A stretch of DNA of 64,000 nucleotides from NCBI RefSeq assembly GCF_022814725.1, contig NZ_CP093442.1, positions 2,046,001-2,110,000 on the forward strand, read 5' to 3'. The notes beneath the pieces are model-generated. The model saw only the letters and a program-made list of their open reading frames with translations, did not search any database and was not told the DNA's origin. The translations under genes and the position numbers were made by a program. This stretch comes from Bdellovibrio reynosensis (GTDB lineage: Bacteria; Bdellovibrionota; Bdellovibrionia; Bdellovibrionales; Bdellovibrionaceae). Below are positions 17,326 through 25,893 of the stretch, piece after piece; position 1 is the first letter of the stretch; every line of letters starts with the position of its first letter.

Positions 17326-18489
17326 ATGAATAAAAAAATCCTTCCATTGGTTGCCCTGTTACTTTTGCTGTCGAATTCTTCTTACTCCCAAAATTCTGCT
17401 TTGAACCCTTTAGGGAACTCCGAACCATCCTATGGATCTCTTCCAGTTGAAATGGAAAACTTTCAGTGGGGCCTACCAGGAAAATATTTGCGGGGGCAAA
17501 TTTTTGATGGTGCCAACTATCCTCAAAGAACAGTGGGACATCTTACGACTGATAATGGCAACTGCTCTGCAACGCTCATCGGGCCAAAACAGGTGCTGAC
17601 CGCGGCTCATTGCGTATTTGATGATGACAATCGGACCTGGGCTACAAACATTCAGTTCTTTCCAGGCCGAATGGGAAATCGAAACCTGCCCTATAATCCT
17701 GTGGGTTGGAAAACAATCTACATCCCTAGGGAATATTATAACCTTAGAAAAGACTATAGCTTTGATTATGCCGTAATAATTCTAGAAGTCGCTGTTGGAG
17801 ACGAAGTAGGCTGGTCGGGATTTGATGTTCACACCACCATGAAGGATCACAATGTAACCCTAGTTGGTTATCCGTCAGACAAAGAATTTGGGACCATGTG
17901 GAAAGTAACATGCCCAGCTGAAATCGCCGGTACCCAATGGAAATTCTACTGCGACACATGGCCAGGCATGTCAGGAAGTGGCATCAAGGGGATTAGAGCA
18001 AGCGATGGCAAAGAAGTTATCTACGGTATTTATGACTGGGGAACCAAAATAAAAGCAGGAAACTGGGACCCGAATGGTGGAGTGATAATCGACCAAGATG
18101 TTTATAATCGAATTTTGTCCTGGAAAAATGAGTTGCCAAAAACTTTTGAGACAGCATCGACCGAAAGTAAGGAAACTGTTGTAAATTTTTATGCTCGGAA
18201 CAGCTGTTACCAAGAAGTTAATACTTGGACGTATTTTCAAACTAAACAGAATCTTTCTGTTCAAAGTGATTCTTGGAAACCAATTCAACCCGGTGAAACA
18301 CGACTGCTTGCGGTTGTTGACGCGAATTCTGAGCTACATACTTTTGCAAAAGGCAGAACACTTTCGTGGACCGGTCAAAAGCAGATGCGAGCCGGAGACC
18401 AATATTATAACTTCAAAACTTATACTTTTACCGGAAGAGACGTTATCAAGAGAGTTTATACGCGAAATTTGACTTGCAATAGCCATTAA
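17326..18489 (+). CDS. Secreted trypsin/V8-like serine protease with C-terminal domain
   Basis: 387 residues. A signal peptide (to about SYSQ, 22) precedes an S1B-type protease domain: His95 in LTAAHC, Asp148 in FDYAVI and Ser216 in WPGMSGSG, the V8/glutamyl-endopeptidase form of the serine motif. Cysteines C80/C96 and C196/C209 could form disulfides. A ~105-residue C-terminal domain with two cysteines (residues 283-387) follows; it weakly resembles DUF1036-type domains. Likely secreted into the periplasm or prey and useful in prey protein digestion. It overlaps the end of convergent truA by four bases. Confidence 0.87.
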   Translation: MNKKILPLVALLLLLSNSSYSQNSALNPLGNSEPSYGSLPVEMENFQWGLPGKYLRGQIFDGANYPQRTVGHLTTDNGNCSATLIGPKQVLTAAHCVFDDDNRTWATNIQFFPGRMGNRNLPYNPVGWKTIYIPREYYNLRKDYSFDYAVIILEVAVGDEVGWSGFDVHTTMKDHNVTLVGYPSDKEFGTMWKVTCPAEIAGTQWKFYCDTWPGMSGSGIKGIRASDGKEVIYGIYDWGTKIKAGNWDPNGGVIIDQDVYNRILSWKNELPKTFETASTESKETVVNFYARNSCYQEVNTWTYFQTKQNLSVQSDSWKPIQPGETRLLAVVDANSELHTFAKGRTLSWTGQKQMRAGDQYYNFKTYTFTGRDVIKRVYTRNLTCNSH

Positions 18490-19283
18490 TTTGGAAACAG
18501 TTCAACACACTGATTGTTAAGCTCTTCAGGGTAATAAACCTTCATCAGGTAAAGCCCTTGAGCCGGGGCTGGGGGACCAGCCTTCTTGCGATCTTGGGCA
18601 GCGATAATTTTAGCCATTTCTTCTGGGGAGTGGCCTTTTTTTTCAATCATCAAAGCAGTGCCAACGATGTTTCGCACCATTTGTTTTAAAAACCCACTTC
18701 CCGTCACAGTAAACTGAAATACGCCTGGCTTTCTTAAGGCCCATTCAGCCTGATAAATTTCGCGGATGGTGTCCTTAACCGGAGTCCCGACGGACTGAAA
18801 GCTTTTGAAATCATGTTCACCAATCAGAAACTTAGAACTTTCCTGCAAGTGGGAAAGCTCAATAGGTTTTCTTTCCCAAGCCGCATAACGGTTCATATGG
18901 GCGCTGGGGCGAGGTTGATTGATTAGCAAATAACGATATGTCTTGTGAGTCGCTGACAAAGTCGCATGGAACTCTTCAGGAGCGATCCAAGCTTTTTTCA
19001 CTACTATGGAGGCCGGCAACTGAGAGTTCAAAGCCCAGGCAAAATCCCATTTTTTAGCCGGATCTAACTTTCTTGAAGTAGTAAAGTGGCAGACCTGATT
19101 TAAAGCGTGCACGCCCGCGTCGGTTCTGCCCGACGCAAACAAAACGATCTTTTCAGCGAAGACTTTCTGTAAAGCTTCTTCGATAACTTGAGCTACAGAG
19201 ATTTGGTCTTCGGGTTTTTGTTTCTGCCAACCGCAGAAGCCGGTTCCATCATAGGCGACCGTGAAGCGCACTTTTGTATTCAT
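18486..19283 (-). CDS. truA: tRNA pseudouridine(38-40) synthase
   Basis: A 265-residue TruA, which isomerises uridines 38-40 in the anticodon arm. The catalytic Asp55 is in SGRTDAGVHA (51-60). The N-terminal AYDGTGFCGWQKQ and the FLKQMVRNIVG block near 205 are typical. The C-terminal end overlaps the end of the convergent protease gene. Confidence 0.96.
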   Translation of the reverse strand: MNTKVRFTVAYDGTGFCGWQKQKPEDQISVAQVIEEALQKVFAEKIVLFASGRTDAGVHALNQVCHFTTSRKLDPAKKWDFAWALNSQLPASIVVKKAWIAPEEFHATLSATHKTYRYLLINQPRPSAHMNRYAAWERKPIELSHLQESSKFLIGEHDFKSFQSVGTPVKDTIREIYQAEWALRKPGVFQFTVTGSGFLKQMVRNIVGTALMIEKKGHSPEEMAKIIAAQDRKKAGPPAPAQGLYLMKVYYPEELNNQCVELFPN

Positions 19284-19504
19284 GCCCCTTGTTTAACACA
19301 CACCTAAAATGAGCGCATCTATAGATTCATTCCTTGAAGGGACCAGGAAAAACCTTCTTGGTAATAAAACTGACTGGTGCATCCAAACTTCGCAACAAAC
19401 CCGACTGAGACTCGACTTCAAAGTTTCTGATTTTACTCACTCGCCTAGGTTCCCTGAATACTTTGCCGGAATATACTGAGCGCAGGTTTTTCCAAGGAGG
19501 ACAT

Positions 19505-19855
19505 ATGAAAAAACTGATTCTTTCACTGATGATCATGTTCAGTTCAAGTATGGCTTTTGCGGGCTGGGGAGCCATCGCCTATGATACGGTTACAGGCCGC
19601 TACGGATATTCATACGGATGGTCTACCCGTGCCCAGGCTGAAAGCACCGCGCTTTCTTATTGTGCTGCCACCTACTGCCAACTGCGTGTAGTCGGCTACA
19701 ATAACTACATTGCCCTGGCGGTAAGCAAAACATATCGAACAGTTTGGGGAGTAGGCTACTCTACCAACCGGTATGAAGCTTTGTACTGGTCAATGTACTA
19801 TTGTAACTCTGGTACGACTTCTTGCCGAGTTCTGGTCAACGTAAGAACAAATTAA
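19505..19855 (+). CDS. Secreted DUF4189-like protein
   Basis: 116 residues. A signal peptide ends SSSMAFA (cleaved before Gly20). The mature part is a DUF4189-like domain: WGAIAYDT at the start, two A-rich helices each followed by paired cysteines (SYCAATYC and YYCNSGTTSC), and 'ALAVSKT' in between. Four cysteines may form two disulfides. The function of the domain family is not known. AAGGAGG precedes the ATG at 19505; an upstream in-frame start is rejected. Confidence 0.8.
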   Translation: MKKLILSLMIMFSSSMAFAGWGAIAYDTVTGRYGYSYGWSTRAQAESTALSYCAATYCQLRVVGYNNYIALAVSKTYRTVWGVGYSTNRYEALYWSMYYCNSGTTSCRVLVNVRTN

Positions 19856-19868
19856 AAAAAATTTTTAA

Positions 19869-19912
19869 TTCAGGAGTGACCTGGAGACTAAAACTCGCCA
19901 GGCGCTTCTGAA
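19869..19912. other. Long imperfect hairpin downstream of the DUF4189 gene
   Basis: TTCAGGAGTGACCTGG pairs with CCAGGCGCTTCTGAA with one bulge and two wobbles around a 13-base loop. No T run follows, so it is not a classic intrinsic terminator. It may stabilise the mRNA 3' end or be a small structured RNA. Confidence 0.45.
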
Positions 19913-20042
19913 TAAATCAGGTTTAATTTTACATTGTTACCCGAGAGTAATCAGAGTCGTTTTTATCACACACATTTGTTCCGTCAAAGCCGCTGGCAAC
20001 TGCGGTGTCAATCTTCTTTACATATTCAATTTTCACGGTCTA

Positions 20043-20071
20043 TTGACGAATTTTGTCTTTAGCCGTATTTC
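20043..20071 (+). promoter_or_regulatory. Probable promoter of the first four-cysteine peptide gene
   Basis: TTGACG, a 17-base spacer and TATTTC lie 40 bases upstream of the ATG at 20111, which has AGGAG in front. Confidence 0.45.
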
Positions 20072-20110
20072 TCTGCCCCATAAAAAATAAATAATAACAG
20101 GAGAAAAATA

Positions 20111-20362
20111 ATGAAAGCTCTTTTCGCTGCATTAATGATGGTTTCTACAACTGCAATGGCTAACTCTGACCTAGTTTCTACTCGTCCAGACTTCGACCGT
20201 ATCGACATCGAAATCCTTAGCTACTGTGATGGCGATGTAAAAATCAACAGAGTGAACCACACTTCTGAAGACTGCGCTGCTCAAGGTTTGGTTTGCCAAC
20301 AATTCCCAGCTCACCAACGTCATAACAGAATCACTCATTTCGCAGGTTGCGTAGCTAAGTAG
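20111..20362 (+). CDS. Small secreted four-cysteine protein (paralogue A)
   Basis: 83 residues: signal peptide MKALFAALMMVSTTAMA, then a 66-residue mature peptide with four cysteines in the order YCD, DCAAQGLVC and a final C four residues from the end. The next gene encodes a paralogue with the same cysteine frame. Codon use is that of highly expressed genes. It is followed by its own terminator, so the pair is probably expressed separately or by partial read-through. The family is not recognised; a secreted toxin-, inhibitor- or adhesin-like role is possible but unsupported. Confidence 0.75.
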   Translation: MKALFAALMMVSTTAMANSDLVSTRPDFDRIDIEILSYCDGDVKINRVNHTSEDCAAQGLVCQQFPAHQRHNRITHFAGCVAK

Positions 20363-20366
20363 TATG

Positions 20367-20401
20367 CCTGCACTTCGACTTTGTCGAAGTAGGTTTTTTT
20401 T
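20367..20401 (+). terminator. Rho-independent terminator between the paralogous peptide genes
   Basis: ACTTCGAC-TTT-GTCGAAGT with an outer CCT/AGG pairing, followed by eight T. Confidence 0.88.
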
Positions 20402-20435
20402 GAATTTTTAAAAATTAAATATACTGGAGTATAAA

Positions 20436-20690
20436 ATGAAAATGTTAATCGCTGCTTTGATGCTTGTTTCTTCATCTGCAATGGCTCTTACTTCTGAAGG
20501 ATATGGCCACCAAGACTATGACGTTACTTACCTTAGCTGGTGTGACCAAAACAACGTAGTTGCTCAAAACGACAAAGGCCAATCTGTAATCCGTTACAAC
20601 TGTGCTGAGCAAGGTTTGTCTTGCAAAATCTCTCACACTCGTCTTCTTCACGGTGTGATCTACTCTGCATCTTGCCAACCTGCTCAGTAA
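20436..20690 (+). CDS. Small secreted four-cysteine protein (paralogue B)
   Basis: 84 residues: signal peptide MKMLIAALMLVSSSAMA, then a mature peptide whose cysteines match paralogue A: WCD, NCAEQGLSC, final SC near the C-terminus. Outside the cysteine frame and the NCAxQGLxC block identity is low, suggesting an old duplication under structural constraint. TGGAG precedes the ATG. Its TAA abuts the stop of the convergent barrel gene with no gap. Confidence 0.75.
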   Translation: MKMLIAALMLVSSSAMALTSEGYGHQDYDVTYLSWCDQNNVVAQNDKGQSVIRYNCAEQGLSCKISHTRLLHGVIYSASCQPAQ

Positions 20691-21830
20691 TTAGTAATCG
20701 ACCACGATTCCAGCTCCAAGAATACTGGAGCTGAAATCTAAGTCTTCGCTAAAGGTCTGCAATTGCTTAAAATCTGCAGACACCCACAAATTGCTGATGC
20801 CGTATTCAGAACTTAATGTGAATGCGGTTTCGCGATCCAAAGCCGAAATATTAAATAAAATTCCGCCGCCGCCATAAGCGCCGGGAGTTCCCACGGCCTT
20901 CGGTGACGCTCCATCGTCTCTGATTTCAGCAACACCGATATAAGTTCCGCCGCCGCTAATATACGGGGCAAACCACTGACGACTCATCCACTCTAAACGG
21001 TAGACAACACCTAAATTTAAGGGCACCGCTATGAATGTGTATTCTTCTTTGGCTTCTTGGCCATCCATTGAACCGCCAACAAATCTTCCCTGACCGTAAG
21101 CGACTAAAAATCCAAAACCCGCCTGCAAGCCTAACTTTCCATAGGTGGTAAAGGGCTGCCATTCAAAATCGAAGCTGACGATGGGCTGTTGCGAACTAGA
21201 ATACATGTTATTAAAATTAATATTTTCATTAGAAGAACTAATGCGAGGTGGATTGATCATCCCCATTCGGAAGGCACCTGTTTGATTATAGGTTCTTTCT
21301 TCCTTGGTTTTATAGATGTATGCACCTTCTTTAGTGATAGCCAATAAACCTTGGGCTGCCTGGGGATGGTGAATATACTCGACCCCGCCTTTTGCCGATT
21401 TTTGCACCATAGGACTTTGCTGAAGTGCGGGGGACGGTTTGACTTCCACCACGGGGGCTTCCACCGGTGTTTCGAATTCAACTTCAGGTTCAGGTTCAAG
21501 TTCAAGTTTAGTTTCAGCTTCGGCTTCAACAGGCGTTTCGGGGTCTAAAGAAAGCTCTTCTTCTAATTTCTTATCAGGATCAGCTTGCTGATTTAAATTA
21601 ACCGCTTCCTTTTTAGTTTCTTGTTTTTCAATGACATCAGCCGATTGAACTTCATCTTCAATTGTTAAAGAATCAACCGGTTCTTCTTCAGAAGAAACAT
21701 CTTCAAATTCGCTGTCTTCCTCAACAAAGGGGGCTTCCTTGGGTGCTGAATCTTCATCGTCTTGAGCAAAGCTTGATTGAAAAGCAAGCAAGGTGAAACT
21801 TAACAGCAAATACTTTTGCCAGCTTTTCAT
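20691..21830 (-). CDS. Outer membrane beta-barrel protein with Glu-rich N-terminal region
   Basis: 379 residues. Signal peptide (to SSFAQ, 23), a ~115-residue acidic low-complexity stretch (24-140) with repeated Glu-Pro/Glu-Val pairs, then a ~230-residue domain of alternating strands rich in Gly and aromatics that looks like an 8-stranded OmpA/OmpW-type barrel and ends VVDY. The acidic stretch may bind cations or span the periplasm. Its ATG overlaps the stop of the CFI-box protein gene by four bases, so the two are co-translated. Confidence 0.65.
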   Translation of the reverse strand: MKSWQKYLLLSFTLLAFQSSFAQDDEDSAPKEAPFVEEDSEFEDVSSEEEPVDSLTIEDEVQSADVIEKQETKKEAVNLNQQADPDKKLEEELSLDPETPVEAEAETKLELEPEPEVEFETPVEAPVVEVKPSPALQQSPMVQKSAKGGVEYIHHPQAAQGLLAITKEGAYIYKTKEERTYNQTGAFRMGMINPPRISSSNENINFNNMYSSSQQPIVSFDFEWQPFTTYGKLGLQAGFGFLVAYGQGRFVGGSMDGQEAKEEYTFIAVPLNLGVVYRLEWMSRQWFAPYISGGGTYIGVAEIRDDGASPKAVGTPGAYGGGGILFNISALDRETAFTLSSEYGISNLWVSADFKQLQTFSEDLDFSSSILGAGIVVDY

Positions 21831-23191
21831 AGCTCACCTCTGTAAGATCTTCTAAATACCAAACGTCGATACATTTCAAAAAGTGAAAGTCCGACGATCA
21901 ACGAGATAATCAAACTTGTGAAAAACCCTAAGGCAACGCTCATCCTAGCGAAAAATAATAAAGGCCATAGTGCTGCGCGGACTATTGTTTTTGCTATTTC
22001 ACTTTCAGCGATCAAATTGGCGTAAAAAGGACTGTGCTTATAATAGAACTTTACAAAAGCAGTTCCCCATTTGCTGGTCAAAAGATACTGGTTCCTGAAA
22101 TCGCGGAAACTTTGCACTTCAGGCGCCATGTCACTGCCGAAAGCCGCCGTAGCGATAAAACAATTTTTATCGTCTAATAAACCAATCACCGGTGCGGGCT
22201 CAGTACACAACTCATTAGCTGTCACTGGTGATCCTGATGTTCCCGGAATCGGAGTGAAAAAAGAAATGATTCCCGTGACATCTTTATTGGCCATCACCAT
22301 GCAATAGCGTTTTTCGTTTATAAGCCCATCAATACGGTTGTCTTGAACTTTAGCACCCGCCGTGTTCACACCCACAACAAAAGAAGGTGAGGCATTTGAA
22401 ATGCTAGCAATTGTATCCGTATCAGCTTCACCATCCGCTTGTTCTTCATAGAAAAATACGACATTCGAATATGTGACACCAGAAGCAGGAGTGGAAGGAT
22501 AACCTTGATCGACTGCAAGCTCGTCAGCATAGATTTTTCCATCACCCGGAAAAACTTTGAAATGACAGAACCCACTGTTACTTGTTGAATCCGCAGTATT
22601 ACAGTCTGTATAAAGCCAGTCGCTGCCGTCCGTCGCAGCCACTCGCGCTGTCACTTTGAATGGCAAAGAATCTGTTGTCGTTGTACCGGCAGTAGATTCT
22701 AAGCCTACATCCATCTCGATCGAAAAACTTCCACCGGTGCAGTCAGAATTTTTTCCAGCAGCGTTGCACAGTTCAGCCCATGTGATCTGAGTGATCAAAG
22801 TTCCATCAACATAGGTTTGTGCGATACTTGGAGTGAACGTGGTGTCGTTGATTTTAATGTAGGGCGATGACGTTGCTGCTGCAGTTGAAGTCATCGTGAT
22901 CGTCAATTTTAGATTCGGATAAACATTTTCTTTATTGCAGGTCCAAAGCTTACTGGTGATGGGAGTGGTTTGTTCTACCCCCGTGCAACTGTCACAGGTT
23001 GTTTCACCGTCCCCCGTGCAACCCGCAGTCATGCCCGCATAAATTATCGGTTTAGTTGCAGTCGTAAGATCCGTCGCCGAAGCACCAGCAATAGAAACAA
23101 GTGTCGCTCCATATGCTGGAACTGACATCAAGCCTGCGATAGCGAAACCGCTTAAAAATCTCTGAAATCCAATCCGTGGAATAAGAGCCAT
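21827..23191 (-). CDS. Exported protein with C-terminal CFI-box and membrane segments
   Basis: 454 residues from the ATG at 23191. Signal peptide (MALIPRIGFQRFLSG...AYG), a Thr/Ser/Cys-rich extracytoplasmic part with many disulfide-capable cysteines, then near the C-terminus a CFIATAAFGS box with FRDFRNQYL and YYKHSP, followed by hydrophobic segments and a basic tail. This matches the 'CFI-box-CTERM' region found at the end of many surface proteins, thought to act in anchoring or sorting. A TTG at 23236 would add 15 residues and is an alternative start; neither has a strong ribosome-binding site. It follows asd and precedes the barrel gene. Confidence 0.7.
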   Translation of the reverse strand: MALIPRIGFQRFLSGFAIAGLMSVPAYGATLVSIAGASATDLTTATKPIIYAGMTAGCTGDGETTCDSCTGVEQTTPITSKLWTCNKENVYPNLKLTITMTSTAAATSSPYIKINDTTFTPSIAQTYVDGTLITQITWAELCNAAGKNSDCTGGSFSIEMDVGLESTAGTTTTDSLPFKVTARVAATDGSDWLYTDCNTADSTSNSGFCHFKVFPGDGKIYADELAVDQGYPSTPASGVTYSNVVFFYEEQADGEADTDTIASISNASPSFVVGVNTAGAKVQDNRIDGLINEKRYCMVMANKDVTGIISFFTPIPGTSGSPVTANELCTEPAPVIGLLDDKNCFIATAAFGSDMAPEVQSFRDFRNQYLLTSKWGTAFVKFYYKHSPFYANLIAESEIAKTIVRAALWPLLFFARMSVALGFFTSLIISLIVGLSLFEMYRRLVFRRSYRGEL

Positions 23192-23241
23192 AGACTTAAT
23201 CGAACCACGCAAGCTACTTGATGTCAAAGCACCCAAGAATA

Positions 23242-24255
23242 TTAGCTAAAAAAGATTTTTTCTGCGATTTGAATACCGTTTAAAGCAGCGCCTTTACGGA
23301 TGTTGTCAGAAACCACCCACATCAACCACATTTTTGGGTTTTCAGGATCGCGGTGAACTCGGCCTACATAGACCGGATCTTTACCTGATACATCTCGTGC
23401 TAAAGGGTAAACGCTTTTCTTTGGTTCATCTTGCAAAACTATGCCTTCAAAATCGCCCAAAGCTTTGATCATTTCTTCGCGGCTGACTTCTTTATTTAAA
23501 GTCACCCACACAGATTCACTGTGTGCATTCAACGCTGGGATACGAACCGTGAATGCTGAAACCTTAAGGTCTTTTTGACCCAAGATCTTGCGGGTTTCTT
23601 TCATGATTTTGACTTCTTCACTGCAGTATCCTTCATCATTGAAAGAACCAATTTGTGGAATGCAGTTAAATAAAATCGTATGCGGGAAAGTTTTAGCCTG
23701 ATGGTTTTGGCTTGTATGATTCGAAGTTTGCTCAATCAATTCATCATGGCCGCCTTGACCAGCACCGCTCACCGCCTGATATGTACTTACGCGCACTTCT
23801 TCAAGTCCGAATTTTTCAGCCAACGGTTTTAACGCCACTACCAATTGAATAGTTGAACAATTTGGGTTTGCGATAACTTGGGGACGGGAATCCTTCGTCA
23901 CCAGATGGCCATTCACTTCTGGCACAACAAGAACTGTTTCAGGATCCATACGGAAGGCCGCAGAGTTATCTACAGCAAACGCCCCGGCTTGCACGGCCTT
24001 TGGCGCCCACTCTTTAGAAATATCATCACCGGAAGAAAAGAACACAAGATCAAGACCATCAAAGCAGCCATCCTTAAGGATTTGCACAGGCCACTGCTGA
24101 CCTTGAAGCTCAATCTTTTTACCTAGTGAATTTTCAGATGCAAAAGGACGCAACTCTGCAATTGGGAAGTCGCGCTCTGCCAAAATGTTCATGAACGTTT
24201 GGCCAACCATTCCGGTTGCGCCCACTACTCCGACCTTAAGTTTTCTTTTTGTCAT
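23242..24255 (-). CDS. asd: Aspartate-semialdehyde dehydrogenase
   Basis: 337 residues. Reduces aspartyl phosphate to the semialdehyde for Lys/DAP, Met and Thr synthesis. N-terminal NADP loop GVVGATGMVG, active-site cysteine in NPNCSTIQL, GAGQGGHDEL and a conserved HSESVWV segment are present. ATG 24255 (after AAGAGG) gives the normal start; ten extra Lys/Arg-rich codons upstream are rejected because they lie in the end of pssA. It overlaps pssA by 20 bases. Confidence 0.95.
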   Translation of the reverse strand: MTKRKLKVGVVGATGMVGQTFMNILAERDFPIAELRPFASENSLGKKIELQGQQWPVQILKDGCFDGLDLVFFSSGDDISKEWAPKAVQAGAFAVDNSAAFRMDPETVLVVPEVNGHLVTKDSRPQVIANPNCSTIQLVVALKPLAEKFGLEEVRVSTYQAVSGAGQGGHDELIEQTSNHTSQNHQAKTFPHTILFNCIPQIGSFNDEGYCSEEVKIMKETRKILGQKDLKVSAFTVRIPALNAHSESVWVTLNKEVSREEMIKALGDFEGIVLQDEPKKSVYPLARDVSGKDPVYVGRVHRDPENPKMWLMWVVSDNIRKGAALNGIQIAEKIFFS

Positions 24256-25096
24256 CTTTCTTAACCTCTTCTTCCTCTTCTTCAAGGACTAAGTCGCTTT
24301 CATGAACCGATGCCGGTGCATAAACGCTTGGTTTAATTTTACGGATGTTTTTACCAAGTTTGAAAACTCCAAAGATTGCGCCCAAAGCAGCGTAACCCAT
24401 GAATAGAACGAAAAGCATAACCTCTGGTCTAAGTGCTACGATAACGATCACACCTACACCAAGAATTAAATAGCGGAATGGCAGACGCTCTTTAAGATCA
24501 AGATCCTTAAAGCTGCGGAAACGGAAGTTTGAAACCATCACTAACGCCAAAAGAATTGTCATGATCAAAAGACCATAATTTCCCATGGGTTCTAATTCTA
24601 AATCCTGGAAAGCCAAAATGGAGGAAGCAACGATACCCGCTGCCATCGGAATTGGTAAACCTTGGAAGTAGTTTTTTTCTACAACGTTAGCTTGGACGTT
24701 GAAACGAGCCAAACGCAAAGCCCCACAGGCGACATAAAGGAAGCACGCCACCCAACCTAAACGGCCAAATGGTTGCAGAGCCCAAAGGTACAACATTACA
24801 CCTGGAGCCATTCCGAAGCTGACTAAATCACAAAGTGAATCGTATTCAGCACCGAACTTACTTGTTGAACGAGTCAAGCGAGCCAAACGGCCGTCAAGTT
24901 GGTCAAATACGGCAGCAACGACAATCGCGTAAGCTGCAAACAAAAAGTTTCCTTTGATAGCTTGAATGACTGCAAAGAAACCGGAAAATAAATTTCCCGT
25001 GGTCATCAAGTTAGGAAGGATATAGATATACATCGCCAAGCGTTGTGCGCGGGCATCATCAGCATCAATTTTATCGATTTGTGTCTCGGTAGCCAC
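24236..25096 (-). CDS. pssA: CDP-diacylglycerol--serine O-phosphatidyltransferase
   Basis: 286 residues, multi-pass membrane enzyme making phosphatidylserine, the precursor of phosphatidylethanolamine. The CDP-alcohol phosphotransferase motif is complete: DQLDGRLAR followed by GAEYDSLCD. Starts with GTG after GGGAG. The C-terminus is highly charged (Glu then Lys run) and overlaps asd. It sits directly after a DGK1-like membrane kinase gene, forming a small lipid-synthesis unit. Confidence 0.93.
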   Translation of the reverse strand: MATETQIDKIDADDARAQRLAMYIYILPNLMTTGNLFSGFFAVIQAIKGNFLFAAYAIVVAAVFDQLDGRLARLTRSTSKFGAEYDSLCDLVSFGMAPGVMLYLWALQPFGRLGWVACFLYVACGALRLARFNVQANVVEKNYFQGLPIPMAAGIVASSILAFQDLELEPMGNYGLLIMTILLALVMVSNFRFRSFKDLDLKERLPFRYLILGVGVIVIVALRPEVMLFVLFMGYAALGAIFGVFKLGKNIRKIKPSVYAPASVHESDLVLEEEEEEVKKDDKKKT

Positions 25097-25139
25097 TCTA
25101 GTCTCCCTGCTAAAAAAGGGGTTTTTCAGCTAGAGAAGA

Positions 25140-25787
25140 CTATCCGACAATGGCAAAAAATCCAAAGAAATAAAACAGGATCGTTAGACCTACAGCGCTC
25201 ATCACCGGCAAGGTCAAATTATCATCAAGTTTTCCGATAGGAATAAGCTCTGCAAAAGCTCCAACAAGGCCTGCAAACAAGCTGACCACAATCAAGCGAT
25301 CCATCAGATAATTATGATAAAGCAAATATGCAAAAGTCAGCGCAGCACACACAAAGAATGCAGCCATAAAACCTTGAATTGATTTATGCCCAAAAATTTT
25401 ATCTTTGCCGTACAAAATACCAAAGTAACTAGCGATGGGATCTGCGAATGCTAGGAATAACAAAGTCAAAGCGACGATCTGACGTGGGAAAAGAATATCA
25501 ACGATAAGCACACCTGAAAGAAGGAATGTCGTGCCGGCTAGTTTCTTCACCTCGCTTTGGCGCATGATTGGTTTAAAGGCGTGAACAGCCCAATCATTCA
25601 AAGCTGGATATTTATGACGCAAAAAATCGAAAGGAACGAACATCAACCATGCGGCCACAAGAATAATCATGGACACAGCAGGCGGAAGATACACATATGC
25701 AAGGAACATCGTAAAGACTCCCGACATATGCCAGATCTTACGTGCATAATGAATGTCCGAACGTTTCTTCAAATCCACTGGTTGCAT
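25140..25787 (-). CDS. Diacylglycerol/polyprenol kinase family membrane protein
   Basis: 215 residues with about six membrane segments. RKIWHMSG near the N-terminus, FADPIASYFGILYGKDKIFGHKSIQG in the middle (positions ~120-145) and AELIPIGKLDDNLTLP near the end match the DGK1/SEC59-type CTP-dependent lipid kinases and related proteins. These phosphorylate diacylglycerol or polyprenols, so with pssA next door a role in feeding phosphatidate or lipid carrier is likely. ATG 25787 follows GAAGGA; an ATG six codons upstream is possible. Confidence 0.8.
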   Translation of the reverse strand: MQPVDLKKRSDIHYARKIWHMSGVFTMFLAYVYLPPAVSMIILVAAWLMFVPFDFLRHKYPALNDWAVHAFKPIMRQSEVKKLAGTTFLLSGVLIVDILFPRQIVALTLLFLAFADPIASYFGILYGKDKIFGHKSIQGFMAAFFVCAALTFAYLLYHNYLMDRLIVVSLFAGLVGAFAELIPIGKLDDNLTLPVMSAVGLTILFYFFGFFAIVG

Positions 25788-25893
25788 TAGTCCTTCAAGT
25801 ATCATTTGGGGCTAACTTAAAGGCAGGTCCAAAGAAGATCAATTTAATTGATACTCCACTGGCAGGATGCATTAAGCGATTGAAATGTTTGAA

